From Anas platyrhynchos (lineage: Eukaryota > Chordata > Aves > Anseriformes > Anatidae): a stretch of 64,000 nt of DNA. Positions 14,386 through 25,478 of this stretch are shown here, piece by piece. Numbering within the stretch: the first letter of the stretch is position 1; every line of letters starts with the position of its first letter. The notes below the pieces were generated by a model that was not told where the DNA came from, made no database searches, and saw nothing but the letters and a program-made list of their open reading frames with translations. The stretch is taken from contig NC_092621.1 in the NCBI RefSeq assembly GCF_047663525.1, forward strand, positions 78,296,501-78,360,500, read 5' to 3'. The position numbers were made by a program, and so were the translations under genes.

Positions 14386-15566
14386 CAGTGTTCAGCAGGT
14401 GCTTGTGGAAGAGGCTAGAACAGGGATCAGGTATGCTGAAAATCTGCTGCTCGCATGGTTGTAGGTTTTCAAATGCATTTGTTTCGCTAGCAGCCTAGAT
14501 AGTGAAACCGCAGAGTCCTTTTCCAACTTTCTGAAGTATTTTTCAGGACCTCTACTAGATAGTGATGAGTGCAACGCTACTCAATCCAGATCTGTATTTT
14601 TACAAGGGAAAAATAATTATGGCTTTATGAGAACAAAACCTTTTCCTGTCTTTTATGATATTTTTTTTTTTTTTTTATAAATGAGTAATCACACACAGAA
14701 TTGGAGACTGACACCAGGCAGCTCAAAACTCTTATTTCTCCTGACTTTGAATAATTAACTACAGACTTAGAGGACTGCTTGGGGAGTATTGGAAAAGAAT
14801 AATAGTAAGAAAAAAAAGAAATGCATACTCTTCTGAATGACTAGCATAGGAACATCTATGAATCCAATACTGCAGTCTGATTTTTATTATCTATGTAAGA
14901 CGTCCAAAGAAAACACGATCTGTTTCTTTCATTCACGTTATAGGTTCCCCAACCATAGTTAGGCAAATTATTTAAGTCACGCATCTTCATAGCAATACAG
15001 AGTTTCCTTCTGGTTTTGCTGCACGATATTGTCACCTTATTTCTAAAAAGAATTCAAAGTATGTATAACTAGGTTTGCAGTTACACATCTGTACAGGTAA
15101 TGGTCTCATCAGAATAAACATCTCTTCTATAAAGAATCAGATGTACAGATAGTAAAATTAGAAGTGACAGGGAACTTGAGTAGCTGCAACAGAAGTCAAA
15201 AATACAAATGTGCTCTACCTTTCAGATCTGCTTGTCAGGCATATTGCTGTTACTAGAGGCATATTTTCATATTTCTCAAACCTTTTTTCATCTTCCGATC
15301 TGAAGCCTTCCTTTATCTCTCCGAGCTTTGTATTTTCTTACATACTGTCCTGTGCACAAGCAGTTATCTGTTCATCTGTTGATCGCATACTTTTCCTGCT
15401 CCAATTCAGAAAACCAACTTCCATTTTACACTATTTTACAACATGCAGCAAAAACAAACTTCATTCCTTAGGACAGGAAACACGCCTTCAAGTTTGTACA
15501 GCATCCCCTCCACGCACAGTGCTCTGCAAATATTTGATCACAGCAGAAGTTTCTGATCCTTAGGAC

Positions 15567-15603
15567 GGAGCAGAGCAGAGCAGAGCAGAGCAGAACAGAG
15601 CAG
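15567..15603. repeat. (AGAGC)n pentanucleotide repeat
   Basis: GGAGCAGAGCAGAGCAGAGC-type array of about seven units with one variant (AGAAC). This motif is common in galliform genomes, in SSBP2 intron 1 here. Confidence 0.9.
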
Positions 15604-17967
15604 TCCCCTGCGAGACCACGGCTACAGGAGGCACTGGCAGCAGAGCAGCAGGTTACCGAGCTGTAGGAAGTGCTTTCAGAAGGTGCAATAAATTCAGACG
15701 ACTTCTCACTATATTACTCAGAGGCCTTGACTTATAATTCACATTTCAAGGCAGATTAAACAATATACACCGATTCAGGAGGGTTTTAATAAAAAGCAAG
15801 TAAAGGAGCCCAGGAGTTCAAGAGGCTGTCAATGGGAGCCATAACCTTCACTTCTCACAGTTTCAGAGTCAGCAGGGAGCTTCGTTACTCCTGACACACC
15901 TGATGAAATTTCATTAACTCATCCACACTCCCTACCTTACAAATGGCTTTTGCCAACTCCCCTCTACCACCTCAGTTCAAAGGATGGACTAAGCGGGAGC
16001 AGCCAGGGCCATGCAGGACTAACCCCCTGCTCTTTGGCTGTGGGGGGAGAAGAGCTGTAAATAAAGCACTTAGTGTGAAGAAGGCAAAGGGCTATTCGTT
16101 TTATCAAGTCTCACTGTTGTAATTACAAGTATTTGATAAAGCACTGCAACTTTTGTAGCATGAGCATCAGAAGGAATCCTTACTTTCGGCCTCATAAATC
16201 TCTGAATATTTATGACACAATCACACAGCCTGTCAGCCACATGATCCATTTTGTCCTGAGACTGTCAAGAACAACATATTTATTAAGGAATTATAGTTCC
16301 ATTTCTGCACTCAAATATTTTCTTCAGAAAGTTCAGAACTTCCCAGTGACAGGCTATGGTATGCCAACACCACACCACAGGCTAGCTCAGGTTGCAAGGA
16401 CTTTGCTGTAACTTTTAACCAATAAAAACTAGCTCCAAGACTAACATTGCCACTTTTAGGAACATTAAGTTGATTATCACAGAAAACAAACAGTACAGAA
16501 GACACTTATCTTCTTCTAACTGCCAAGAGAAAAACTTAATCCCAGCAATGGAACATTATTTGTTTCCCAGTCTCATTCGACAAATGTAAAAGTGCATCTG
16601 CTAATAACAAGACATTTTCAGTATCAATATGAAAAAAATACTACATGCACAGCTGTGGGATTTACATAGACTGGTAAGAACTACCTCTATGCTTACAAGA
16701 CACTGGCTTCTTTCAAGAAAACCTATAGGAATGCTTTTTTTTTTTCCTTTTAAGGTGAAATCACCTCCCAAAGTCACAGACATTGCAAATGGAATGGAAG
16801 TGAATATAAAACAAGGGACACTGTCATCAGCACTCCCTTCCTATTACATTCATTTCTTGAAATCCTCTCTCTTCCCAACTGAAATGCTTTCTGTCTTTCA
16901 AAGACTGTCATTTCTTTAGGAATGAGAGGCTGTAAAGAAACAGAATAACAAAGCCCAAGAAGCAAACCACCACTCTTACTTGTACTTGTGGCTTGATCAA
17001 TCCAACCAAGAGTTTGGTTTCAACGCAGGGTTGGTTTCAACCAGACCCATACAAATTTAGCAAGAAGCACTTGGTTGCAGCACAGCCAGTTCCCAGTTAA
17101 AATATCCACCTGGACAACCAGGCTTCACTCTGAGGTGCACACCCAAAAGCAGTAAAGCCTAACCGTGATGGGATCAAAAACCACCTGAGGTCTATGCTAG
17201 GAGGCACTCAAGTGCAGCACAACCCTCACAGACCACAACCACAACCAAAAAACCCTACCTTGCCATGAGAAGTTTGATCTCCAACACCTAGATTTCTACA
17301 AATTGGTATTTTAATAATTGATATCTGTACAGGAAACAAGGTGGGTAAAAAAGGCACGCTCCTGGTGCACTTCAAAGAAGGAAATCCATCCAGTCACTGC
17401 TCTTTCACAGGTGAGTTTTACTTAAAAAACAAGAAAGTGCAGTACACCTGCCCTAAGAAAGGGTGTCAGCTCTTTGAAATAGATATACATAGAGATCTAC
17501 ATTGAGATTGATGACAAATGGGCAAGAAAAGTTCTGTTCATTCGCATTTTTGTCTCTTTTACCAGAAATGAAGCTGGTTTTCCTACAAACGAGATGTGGA
17601 TGTCAAATCAGCGTGCAGGCTTGTGTCTGGAGGAGCCGGAGGCTGAACCTGAGGAGGCTCCGTCCCTTCTGGGCAGCAGGATGAGGAGCAGCACTACATT
17701 AGGGGAGTGCTGTCACCACCTGAGCTACATGAACCTCCAGGATTAGCTGAACAGTGCACATCAAGTTCTTCTTCCTTTCCCCCCAGATGTCACCCATTTT
17801 TCTGCGTTTTCCAGAGATTGCACCATTTTTCAGCCTGAACTGGGGAACCCAGAGCTTTTGAAAAACCTGCCCAACCTCACTGTCCCATTGCCAGAGCACT
17901 CACATGACAACCAGAAGGCAGGATTTTGGCCATTTGTATATTCGATATTAGTCTGGCATTCGGGATG

Positions 17968-17988
17968 AAAAAAAAAAAAAAAAAAAAA
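17968..17988. repeat. 21-base A homopolymer
   Basis: A poly-A run in SSBP2 intron 1 followed by GAGGAAAAAACACCC. I see no retroposed body attached to it. Similar runs occur near 4405-4422 and 1049-1063. Confidence 0.85.
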
Positions 17989-18479
17989 GAGGAAAAAACA
18001 CCCAAGAAACTGAAAAAAAAAAATCTCAAAATGCCATAGCATGTATAAAAAGATAGAAAACAATGAGGAAATGTAATGCAGATATCATGCTTACATTCAG
18101 AAAGCATACTGAAGTCAATTCCAGAAGCAAGTTTATAAACATCTTCCAAATACAGTAACAAGAAGGAGCCAACATCATCTGCCCATGGAAACAACCTGCA
18201 GGCTGGATTGAGGTTATTTGAAGGGGTGACTGCAGAGCAGGTAAGAAGGGACAAGTGGATCGCTCAACTAAAAGTGAAGATTTAAGAGTTTTGACTCTTA
18301 GACTATCACAACACTGCCATATGCAGAGGAAACCGCTTTCGTGACATAAAAAAATGGCATGAAAGAATAATAACAACAACAATAAAGAGTCATTATCAGT
18401 ATGCTTCTGAAAATGAGAGGGTATTTCAAGAAAACTCTTGCTGTCCTAAACCAATTCCATTAAGAGACTTTCATTAATG

Positions 18480-19030
18480 AGTTGTATGTAGAAACACAAA
18501 AGTGTAGATGGTAAATTGGGAAAGATCAGTAGCCCTTATGGGGACACAAACAGGGTAAAGGAAAGTTAATAAGAGAGAATTTAATACAGACAAATGTAAA
18601 GTACTATGCGCAGGAATAAGAAATCAAATGCACAAATATGAAATGGGGAATAATTGGCTGGGTAGCAGTATTGTAAAAAGAACCTGGAGGGCATGTGGAC
18701 TGCAAAATGGATTATTTATAAAAGAAAGAAAAAAAAACAGGCAAGCATTCTAGGGAGTATTAGCAGCAATGTTTTATATAAAAAAGCAAGCAGTATGTAT
18801 TGTATTAAAGGAGAGGTAATTATGTCATTCTACTGATTTCTGTGCTCAGATATAGGCACTATACTTACAAGATGGAGAAAAGCCAAAAAGATTCCACTGG
18901 CAGGAGTAACAGAAGGTTTGGAGAAGGAAAAAAAAATGACCCACCACAAAAATTCTCACTTCTTTTTCCCTCAAAAACAAAGAATTTGAAAGAAGCAGGA
19001 CAGAAGTAAGATACGATGTTATGGTCTTAA
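18480..19030 (+). mobile_element. Old CR1-type LINE fragment (C-terminal part of the reverse transcriptase ORF)
   Basis: From about 18571 the plus strand translates as REFNTDKCKVL, CAGIRNQMHKYEMGNNWL and GSS, matching the CR1-family pattern FNxxKCKVLHxGxxNxxHxYxMG downstream of the RT catalytic core. The frame then decays, but order is kept: a segment like 'ASILGSISSNVLYK' (family: ILGCINRSV) and a purine-rich tail near 18875-18940 corresponding to the 'vdklervqrratkmi' region. It is diverged, stop-ridden and inactive, much older than the 3'-end copies elsewhere in the window. The boundaries are approximate. Confidence 0.7.
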
Positions 19031-22000
19031 TTACTGCGTCCTTTTAACTTCCCAGAGGGGCACATTTTGTGTTCTCAGCACCTGTTACCCTCCTGGGACT
19101 TGGAGGGAGAAACATCTTGAAGCCTAGAGAAGCGTGGAGGTCATCGAGCCTTCTGAATTAAAATGTCTGCTGCTGCCTGAGCAAGATCCTCTCTAGTAGC
19201 TGAAAAGAGTAGCTACTCCCTGACCATGACACTACACGACTAAAACGTAGAGGTTTTAGTTTTAGGCTGGGGCCAGAACAGGAGCTTCAGCTCTGCCCCA
19301 GCTCCTGTCTGCCCCTTTTACACACCAGCAGAGCAGGAGCCAACTGGCACCATCGCTGAGATACCCTCAAGCTACGAGATGTTCATGGGGAAGAGCCACC
19401 ACCTGGCTGTGCTCCTCGCAGGGCTCTTTCCTTTCCTGCAGCCGGCAGGTTCATGGAAGGACCACCTTTAAGGGCAGATGGCAGGCTCCAGGACGTGGTA
19501 CAAGCTCAGATTGCTTCTGGAGGACCAGTCTCCTTTGCTGGAGGATCTTGCTTCAGGAGACTGGAAGTGACACTACGCTCCCTTCTTGACACCTATCTCA
19601 TCCCTGGGTGGGCCACGGGATGGCTTGATACCACAGGATAAGCATTTAAGACTAACTTTGCATGAGACCATGAATTGTTTCCTCGTTTTTGGGATACCCA
19701 ACGTGACGAGATGGCAACTCGGTGTTACGACGAGTGGCCAGAGAGACTGTGGAAGTTACACGTAGGCATTAGCAGTTTATGTAATGCTCTGAAAAAAAAA
19801 ATGTATTAAAATAATGATAATAACAACAGTATGAGGCTACATGTCGCACGTTAGCCACCCAATAATCATGGAGTATCTTTGCCTTTCACCTTTCCCCATC
19901 TGCCTGCCATTGCTACAACCAGCTCGGCACACACCTCCACAGGTTTGTGGAGCTGAAGCTGCCCTGGTGCCATGCACCAAAGCAGCAACAGATTCCTCCT
20001 CCAGGAACAGCAGCATGATGAAACGGCAAGCGAAGCCGTAAGGCAGATACCGAATGACAACAAAACAGCAAATGATCAAATAGCTACTCATTACAAAAAC
20101 AATGCTCTATTTTGCACAACAAAAAGCAGAGTTCTTCCAGAGGAAAATCAGTAAATCAGCAAGCGTGCAGACGAGGCCAAATAAGAACTATGGTTAATAT
20201 ACAACCCCAAGAGCCCCCATTTACCCTGGCGCCCCTCCTCAGCCCACCTCCATCTTCCCAGGTCACGCTGCCAAGTTCTCCCCAGCGTGGTGCTTCCAGC
20301 CCTCCACATGAAGGCCATTTCCCACCGCTCTGGCCAGTGTCCCTCGTCCCCTTCCTAGCTCCGGGCAGCTGCCATGGGTTCTCCCCTGAGGGCAGAAGCC
20401 AGGTCCCATCACAGGGCCATGGGTGCCACCTCTGGGCGGGACAGGACCTACCTGACACCACGCATTCATTCGGGGCTGGCTCCCCAAAACCAAGAGAAGG
20501 ACGCCCATGCATGCCCGCTGCACTGAGGACAAGCTGTTCACCCAAACTGTTTGCCCAAACTGTTCGCCCATCAATGGTAGCAAGCCCTGAGCATATGCAG
20601 GTTGATCTTTCTGAAAGGCTCCCATCCTGGCTACATTCAGCTGCTTTGTCATGCAAACGGCAAAAGGCACATCCCTGGAAGGAAATCCCTCTGCCTTTCT
20701 CAACCAAATTTCAGGTGTTGCAGAGGAGAGGGGCACCCATTGCTTTTCCATGGAGAACCTTTAAAATGCAGGAAAATGTATTCCTTCTTTGCCTAATGTT
20801 CAAAATCTGCCTAAACATTTCGCCTGAACTTTTACACACACACAAAAATGAAACAAATGAAGTAAGGCTTACATATGCCATGAGAAATTTTCCACCCAAA
20901 CAGTTAAAGTTTGGCAAAGTTATAAAAACCTTGTTTGGCTACTTCAAGACTTGTGATGCTATCATTCGCCTATAATTTCAGCAAAATGAATTATTAATAT
21001 ATACTGGTTTCTGTTAATTACTGTCTCCTCCAGCAAGATTTAATTATCTCTGAGCCGAGCCCGAACCGTGCTCGCTGCAGCCCAGGGTGCATTTGCTGCA
21101 CCCAGCGGGTCCGAGCGGCCTCCAGCAGCCCTCGATCTACAGCAGCAAACATTTGCACGGCAGGACAGAGCCTAAGGAAGGTGGAATCGGGCACCTCACA
21201 AAAAGCTGGGAGAAAGCAACGGGGGGAAATAAAATATGAGCAGACTGATTGAGCAGAGGAAGCAATGCAGAAACTGAGTCCTCTTCCCCTTGGTTCTGGT
21301 CCAGCCAGGTACTTTTACGTGCTGAACTAGATGCGAACAAATATCCCTGCTTGAAAGTTGGGCTGGCATTTCAGCACGCCGCTGCACCAAAGTTCATTTC
21401 TGTGGTCCGTCACAGCTCCCCTTCCATCTGCCAGTACCTGTTAACTCCACAGTGCAAAACCAATTATCCTGAGAGGGCCTGAAGTGCAGCATATACATCA
21501 CTTGGAACGCCTTCACGTGCTGTCCGTGATACTGTTGCAGGATAAAAGAGCACCTGAAGCCCTGTGATCAACAATACATACTCGGAAATAGTTACTGTTT
21601 CCAGAACCTTCTCTTCCATGCTCTTCCTGATTAAAAAAATACATTCTTCCAAAGCCGACTGCCGGCACTGTACGCCTGCAACTTCTGTATTGTCAAAAGC
21701 AGCAGTGATATACTTCATCAGATAAACCTGGTGGGCTACATCAGTTAACAAACATCAAATCTAAAATTTGTATGAGAAGAGGGATTAAACCACCCATTTT
21801 GTTTTCCAGGGGAAAAAAAAAAAAAAGGAGAGAAAGATCACTGCATCTTCTCACCACCTGAAACTTGAAAAACGAGCTCATCATTTCCCAGAGACAGGCG
21901 GAGAATTTATCATGGATGCCAATTAATTGTAATCTGTATCTTACCTTTTGTGTAGTTTACCAACATGACAGTGGAGAGAGATAACCTCACTCATGTAAAT

Positions 22001-23999
22001 TCATGCAACGTCATCTTTCCATGTTGGATTTTTTTTTTTCCAAAAATTATGCCCCAAAATCCACATACCCTCCAGAACCCTACGAAACCTCAGAGCTTTT
22101 CTAAGCAGCGGCAGGATGAAATGAGGAAATCACTGGTCAGATTTCCTCCACGTACGGAGAACCCCGTGGGCACCAACAGAAAAGTGACACGAGGCGAGTA
22201 ACTTTGGCGCTGCTCTCCCACTCGGGAGGAGATAGGCGGCCACACCACCTGTAATGAGGAGCAGTTCAGACACACATCTGGCCAGCCAAAACGGACTGGA
22301 GAAACAATGACGGGGAAGCCTTCTTTTCCCTCCAGAGAAGCAGCAAGATAGGTGGAAAAGAGGAAAATGACGATCTTCCCTCGTGCAACCGGCTGAGACC
22401 AGACTCACATGACATTTGCAAGAAGGGTTGTGCACAACAGTGGAGCGAGGATGCCACGGCAGCAGCAACCAAGTTCTCTCTTCCCCAAGGTCCTCTCCCA
22501 TGCCAAGCTGAAGAGCAATCAGCGGCTGACCATGGAAGCAGCTTGCTTCCATGTTGTTATCATGCATCCTTTTATTTTAAAGGAAATCATCGAGCCTCGT
22601 GGTAATTTTTAAGAAGACCCTGCATGCCTGCTGAACCTCAACAAGAGAGGGTTGCTTTTTGGGGGAAAAAAATAAGTTTAGAGGACCACTGAAGGATGAA
22701 GGTAAGAAGGAAGACCTAATCCCTTCAGAATTTCATTTTCCTTATTGATAGATAGATGGCCCTACTTGCAAATGCCTATAAAAGCATTGCTTGAAAGGGT
22801 GCATAACTGGATGTGCAAATTTGTGTGGTCTGATCCCTCTTTCCCCACGACTGAAAGTTGAGAGGGTTCAGCCACTCAATCTCAGCAGGACCAATCTCCT
22901 AATCTGAATTAATCCGATTCTCAGGAATCCTAAAAATAAGGAAGCGATAACCGAAGAGGCTGATAAGAAAAATGTTAGTCTTGTTCCTCTCGCAGCGAAG
23001 GAGGCCCCGCGTGGAGGAGCTGCTGTCTAAACACAGCCTTCCTCTGCCGGGTGGCCCAGGGGGCCAAGACAGGAGTTGTGTCACGGCAGCTCCAGAAGGG
23101 GAGGACAGGGCATAACAGCACTTCTGATTCTTCTCTCTCCATCCTCTTGGTGTTTGCAGGTACGGTGCGTTCATCCTCAGTGCGTTACCTAGCCGCACTG
23201 TACAAAAATCTGGTGTTGGTTTTCCTGGAACCCATCTGTCTGCACTGCACGTTTGTTGTTAAGGTACCTAACATGGGTAATTCACCCCAAAGGTCAGGCA
23301 GGAGGGGCAGAGAGGAAGACCGTAAACTGAATGCCATCTTCGGAACCGATAATTTGCCAAGGGCTACTATAAATGACTTGCAAAACTTGTTTGCTTTTTT
23401 TTTTTAATAGAAATTACATAACCTCAAAAGACATAAATATTAAAGGCAGCTTACAGTGAGATGCCACATTACAAACACATTTGGCATCGAATCGGTCCGT
23501 AAAATATATCACAGCCTGGATTATGAACTGCACGCAAACGTGCGTGTCTTGCACACCTGAAAAACGTTCCTCAGCAGGCTGATCACACACCAGTCCTGAC
23601 ACTGTCACACGTCCTCGTGAGGAGCAAACAAACACGTCCCATGGAACGAGGCCACCCGAACCCAAGGCAGTGTATTTATTTTTTTACGTTACATTCACCC
23701 TGTTATTTCAAGTGTGTTTGGGGGAGCTGTTACTGGCAACACGTTTTAGGTACTTAAAACCATGAGCAGATACGACAAAGTTAAATTATAGATTTGTTAC
23801 TAAAAACTTTCAAAATACAAATTATACGATTACAACAACCCTGTTGTTCTGGATTAAAGAGCTACATAGCACAGGAGCTGAGCGTACACGTTTCGCCTGC
23901 GATTCCCGAGCTAGCAGCCTCCCGCGGCTGTCAGAGCTGTGTTTTTACAGACGGCAACTTCAATCCGACGGCAACTTTTCCGAGCAGAGCACGAACTCG
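19031..23999. other. Intron 1, proximal part
   Basis: GC content rises gently toward the CpG island, with a CpG-containing stretch near 21040-21130. An AT-rich segment at about 20820-21035 contains TTAATTACTG and TTTAATTATC homeodomain-like sites. A minus-strand open frame of 95 codons (21464-21751) has protein-like composition but no recognised family. No transposon is seen. Confidence 0.55.
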
Positions 24000-24300
24000 C
24001 GCATCACCTCGCTCGCAAGGCACACTGCGCGGCTACAGAGCGATGCAGCGCGAAGGGAAAGGAGAATGAAACCGGGAAAAAAATAATAATAACAAAAAAA
24101 ATGAAAGTGTATGAACATTGCCACGGCGGAATCTGATTGAATAGGTTAAAGAGGAGCGCGGCGAAGATGGCACACGAGAACAGCCCGCAGCCCGTGCCAT
24201 GCAGCAGCATTCCTCCGCTGTGTGTGCTAAGCAGCCAGCCGCCGGGCTCGTCTCATCTCTGCTGCCCTCCAAGGCAAAGGAAGCAAAAGGGGGTGAAGAG

Positions 24301-24414
24301 AGGGGGAAGGGGGGGGTGAAGGGGAAGAGCAGCAGGGTGCTGGCGACCCCCCGTTAGCAGGGGGGCAGCATCTGGGGAGGGGAGGGGAAGGGAGGGAATG
24401 GGGGGGGGGGGGGG
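24301..24414 (+). repeat. G-rich tract with a 15-G run
   Basis: Many GGG-GGGG blocks separated by short loops lead into 15 consecutive G at 24400-24414. The plus strand satisfies the classic quadruplex pattern several times over. This is the antisense strand of SSBP2 intron 1. The exact length of the homopolymer is uncertain in any assembly. Confidence 0.85.
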
Positions 24415-24511
24415 TGCGCCCCGCGGCGCTGCGGGGGAGCAGCGAGGCGGAACAGCACCATCTAGCCGGGCCCCCGCAACTTTGCTCGGAGCAGGGCAAG
24501 GCAACGCGCTG

Positions 24512-24568
24512 GGAATAAATAAATAAATAAATAAAATATTAAAAAAATAATAATAATTAAAAAAAAAA
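24512..24568. repeat. (AAAT)n-type AT-rich patch in the CpG island
   Basis: About 55 bp of AATAAATAAATAA-type repeat with TAATAATAA, set in otherwise GC-rich sequence. A similar patch lies at 26073-26118 on the other side of the island, so two AT-rich simple repeats flank the core. Confidence 0.8.
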
Positions 24569-24660
24569 CACAAACACATACACAAACGTTACCGGGTGGG
24601 CTCGCAGCAAACAGGAGGGAGACGGAGCAGAGGAGAGGGGAGGGAGAGGGGAGGTTGTGC

Positions 24661-24688
24661 GGGGTTTTGGGTTGTGTGGGGTTTTGGG
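24661..24688 (+). other. Canonical G-quadruplex motif
   Basis: GGGG (24661-24664), GGG (24669-24671), GGGG (24678-24681) and GGG (24686-24688) are separated by loops of 4, 6 and 4 bases. More G-blocks follow to 24711. It lies about 600 bp inside SSBP2 intron 1 on the strand opposite the coding sense. Confidence 0.7.
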
Positions 24689-24786
24689 TTAGGCTCGCGG
24701 GGTTTTTGGGGCAGGCTGCTGAGGCTCCCCCCGGGGCAGGGCTGGGGTTTGCTGTGGGGCTGCTGCAAAGTTCCTGCCGAGCTGCT

Positions 24787-24805
24787 GGGGGGGGGGGGGG
24801 GGGGG
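24787..24805 (+). repeat. 19-base G homopolymer
   Basis: Nineteen consecutive G in the CpG island within SSBP2 intron 1. Exceptionally long G homopolymers are prone to sequencing and assembly error, so the count may not be exact. Confidence 0.9.
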
Positions 24806-25002
24806 CAGGTGCCCCCCGCTCCACAACGACACCGGTTGCTCACCCCAACACCCCCCCACACACCTTTTTCACCTTTTACCCAAACTTTCATCGAGAAAAA
24901 ACAAAACAAAAAAAACCAAAACCCTCCCGCAACCACCGCGGCGCCGCTCCCCTCACCCTCACCCAGCGAGCGCTGAAAAGTTGCGGGAGCGGCGAAAAGG
25001 AG

Positions 25003-25128
25003 CCCCCCCCCCCCCCCCCTTTAAGGGTGCTCTTTGTGTGCGTGTGGTGCCTGCCCCCCCCCCCCGCCCCCCCCCTCACAGCAGCCGTTACCCCGCTCCC
25101 CTCAGCCGCTGCGCCCCCCCCCCCCCCC
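25003..25128. repeat. Three to four long C runs (G runs on the SSBP2 sense strand)
   Basis: C runs occur at 25003-25019 (17), 25054-25065 (12), 25067-25075 (9) and 25114-25128 (15). On the minus strand these are G runs within the first 270 nt of intron 1 after the donor, an arrangement expected to favour quadruplexes and R-loops just downstream of an island promoter. Confidence 0.88.
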
Positions 25129-25230
25129 TCCCGGTTTCCCGCCGCGCGCTTCCCGCCTCCCGCCTCGCGCCGCGCTCCGTTCCCGCCGCGCGCGGCTGTG
25201 GCGGTTGTTGCGCTGCCGCCCGCTGGAGGA

Positions 25231-25266
25231 GCAGCAGCAGCGGCGGCGGCGGCAGCGGCGGCAGCA
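25231..25266. repeat. GCA/GCG triplet repeat abutting the SSBP2 exon 1 donor
   Basis: The plus strand reads (GCA)3-4 then (GCG)n with one CAG interruption. On the sense strand it is GCC/GCT-rich and begins within a few bases of the GTGAGTG donor. If the donor were skipped, translation would run into poly-alanine, but the donor is strong and this is best read as intronic sequence. Confidence 0.85.
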
Positions 25267-25271
25267 CTCAC

Positions 25272-25330
25272 TTCTCCCGGGCCTGCCCGTCGGACGGGAC
25301 GCTGCTGTTGCTCTTGCCTTTGCCGTACAT
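25272..25330 (-). CDS. SSBP2: SSBP2 first coding exon (partial gene, 19 codons plus 2 nt)
   Basis: On the minus strand an ATG at 25328-25330 opens a frame reading [10 protein letters not shown] then VPSDGQAREK. It runs to 25272, where codon 20 (AA/x) is split by a GTGAGTG donor at 25271-25265, so the exon ends in phase 2. From memory, vertebrate SSBP2 starts [21 protein letters not shown] and continues LALYVYEYLL; SSBP3 and SSBP4 start MFAKGKG and MYAKGGKG, so SSBP2 is the best paralogue. This copy appears to lack the alanine after NSS and has Gly for Ser before QAREK. The start context has A at -3, and an in-frame TGA lies 39 nt upstream (25367-25369), so this is the first in-frame ATG. The family stabilises LDB1 in nuclear LIM-homeodomain/GATA/LMO complexes through an N-terminal LUFS/LisH domain, which lies in later exons outside the window. 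The exon sits in a CpG island, as expected for a broadly expressed regulator. Confidence 0.93.
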
Positions 25331-25398
25331 GCTGCCTGCCGAGAGGCGCCGACTGTCACGCACCTGTCAACCCATCACGGCCTCCCCGGGAACGGCCC

Positions 25399-25414
25399 CG
25401 TCGCCATGGCGACG
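25399..25414. promoter_or_regulatory. Palindromic RFX/X-box-like site
   Basis: CGTCGCCATGGCGACG is a perfect 16-bp palindrome. Its core GTCGCC-AT-GGCGAC matches the two-half-site RFX (X-box/EF-C) pattern GTYGCC-N2-GGCRAC. It lies about 70 bp upstream of the SSBP2 ATG, between the ATG and the CCAAT boxes, so it may be at or just downstream of the start site. RFX binding is inferred from the motif alone. Confidence 0.55.
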
Positions 25415-25432
25415 CCGCCACACACAGCGCCC

Positions 25433-25437
25433 ATTGG
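25433..25437 (-). promoter_or_regulatory. CCAAT box (NF-Y type), proximal
   Basis: The plus strand reads CCATTGGCCG, giving GGCCAATGG on the SSBP2 sense strand, a good NF-Y site. It lies 103 bp upstream of the ATG. With the second CCAAT box about 46 bp further upstream it suggests transcription starts within roughly 25340-25400, which would mean a short 5' UTR. Confidence 0.6.
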
Positions 25438-25478
25438 CCGGCGCCAAGCCGGGACACGCCCCCCGCCCCCCCCGACAG

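Larger units (their letters stand above)
14386..18479. other. Intron 1 between the two CR1 fragments
   Basis: Unique AT-rich sequence with a T run at 14662-14677, the AGAGC repeat at 15567-15603 and the poly-A at 17968-17988. Nothing else is recognised. Confidence 0.6.
1..25271 (-). other. SSBP2: 5' part of SSBP2 intron 1 (donor at 25271; acceptor outside the window)
   Basis: The intron starts with GTGAGTG at 25271-25265, immediately followed on the sense strand by a GCC/GCT triplet repeat. I looked on the minus strand for the next exon, whose product should begin LALYVYEYLLHVGAQ, and found no match, so the intron is at least 25 kb here. A long first intron is usual for SSBP2. Its contents are listed separately: two CR1 fragments, exon-like GC-rich islands on the opposite strand, and simple repeats. 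That the whole stretch is intronic is inferred from exon 1 and from not finding exon 2. Confidence 0.8.

Noticed and set aside
20112..20975. 287-codon plus-strand frame in intron 1 (with long overlapping minus-strand frames)
   Set aside because: Composition is Pro/Ser-rich without a recognisable domain; frames on the opposite strand are equally open, which points to base composition.
24168..24319. MAHENSPQPVPC frame starting at an AAGATGGC (YY1-like) site at the island edge
   Set aside because: No donor in a suitable place, no homology recognised, and the frame ends in a low-complexity purine tract.
24888..25271. Poly-alanine frame continuing directly from the SSBP2 exon 1 donor
   Set aside because: It starts at the GTG of the splice donor itself; the family continues with LALYVYEYLL after QAREK, so this is intronic sequence.
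1..25271. SSBP2 exon 2 (LALYVYEYLLHVGAQ...) on the minus strand
   Set aside because: No stretch resembling this conserved exon was seen, so it is placed outside the window; a translated search would settle it.
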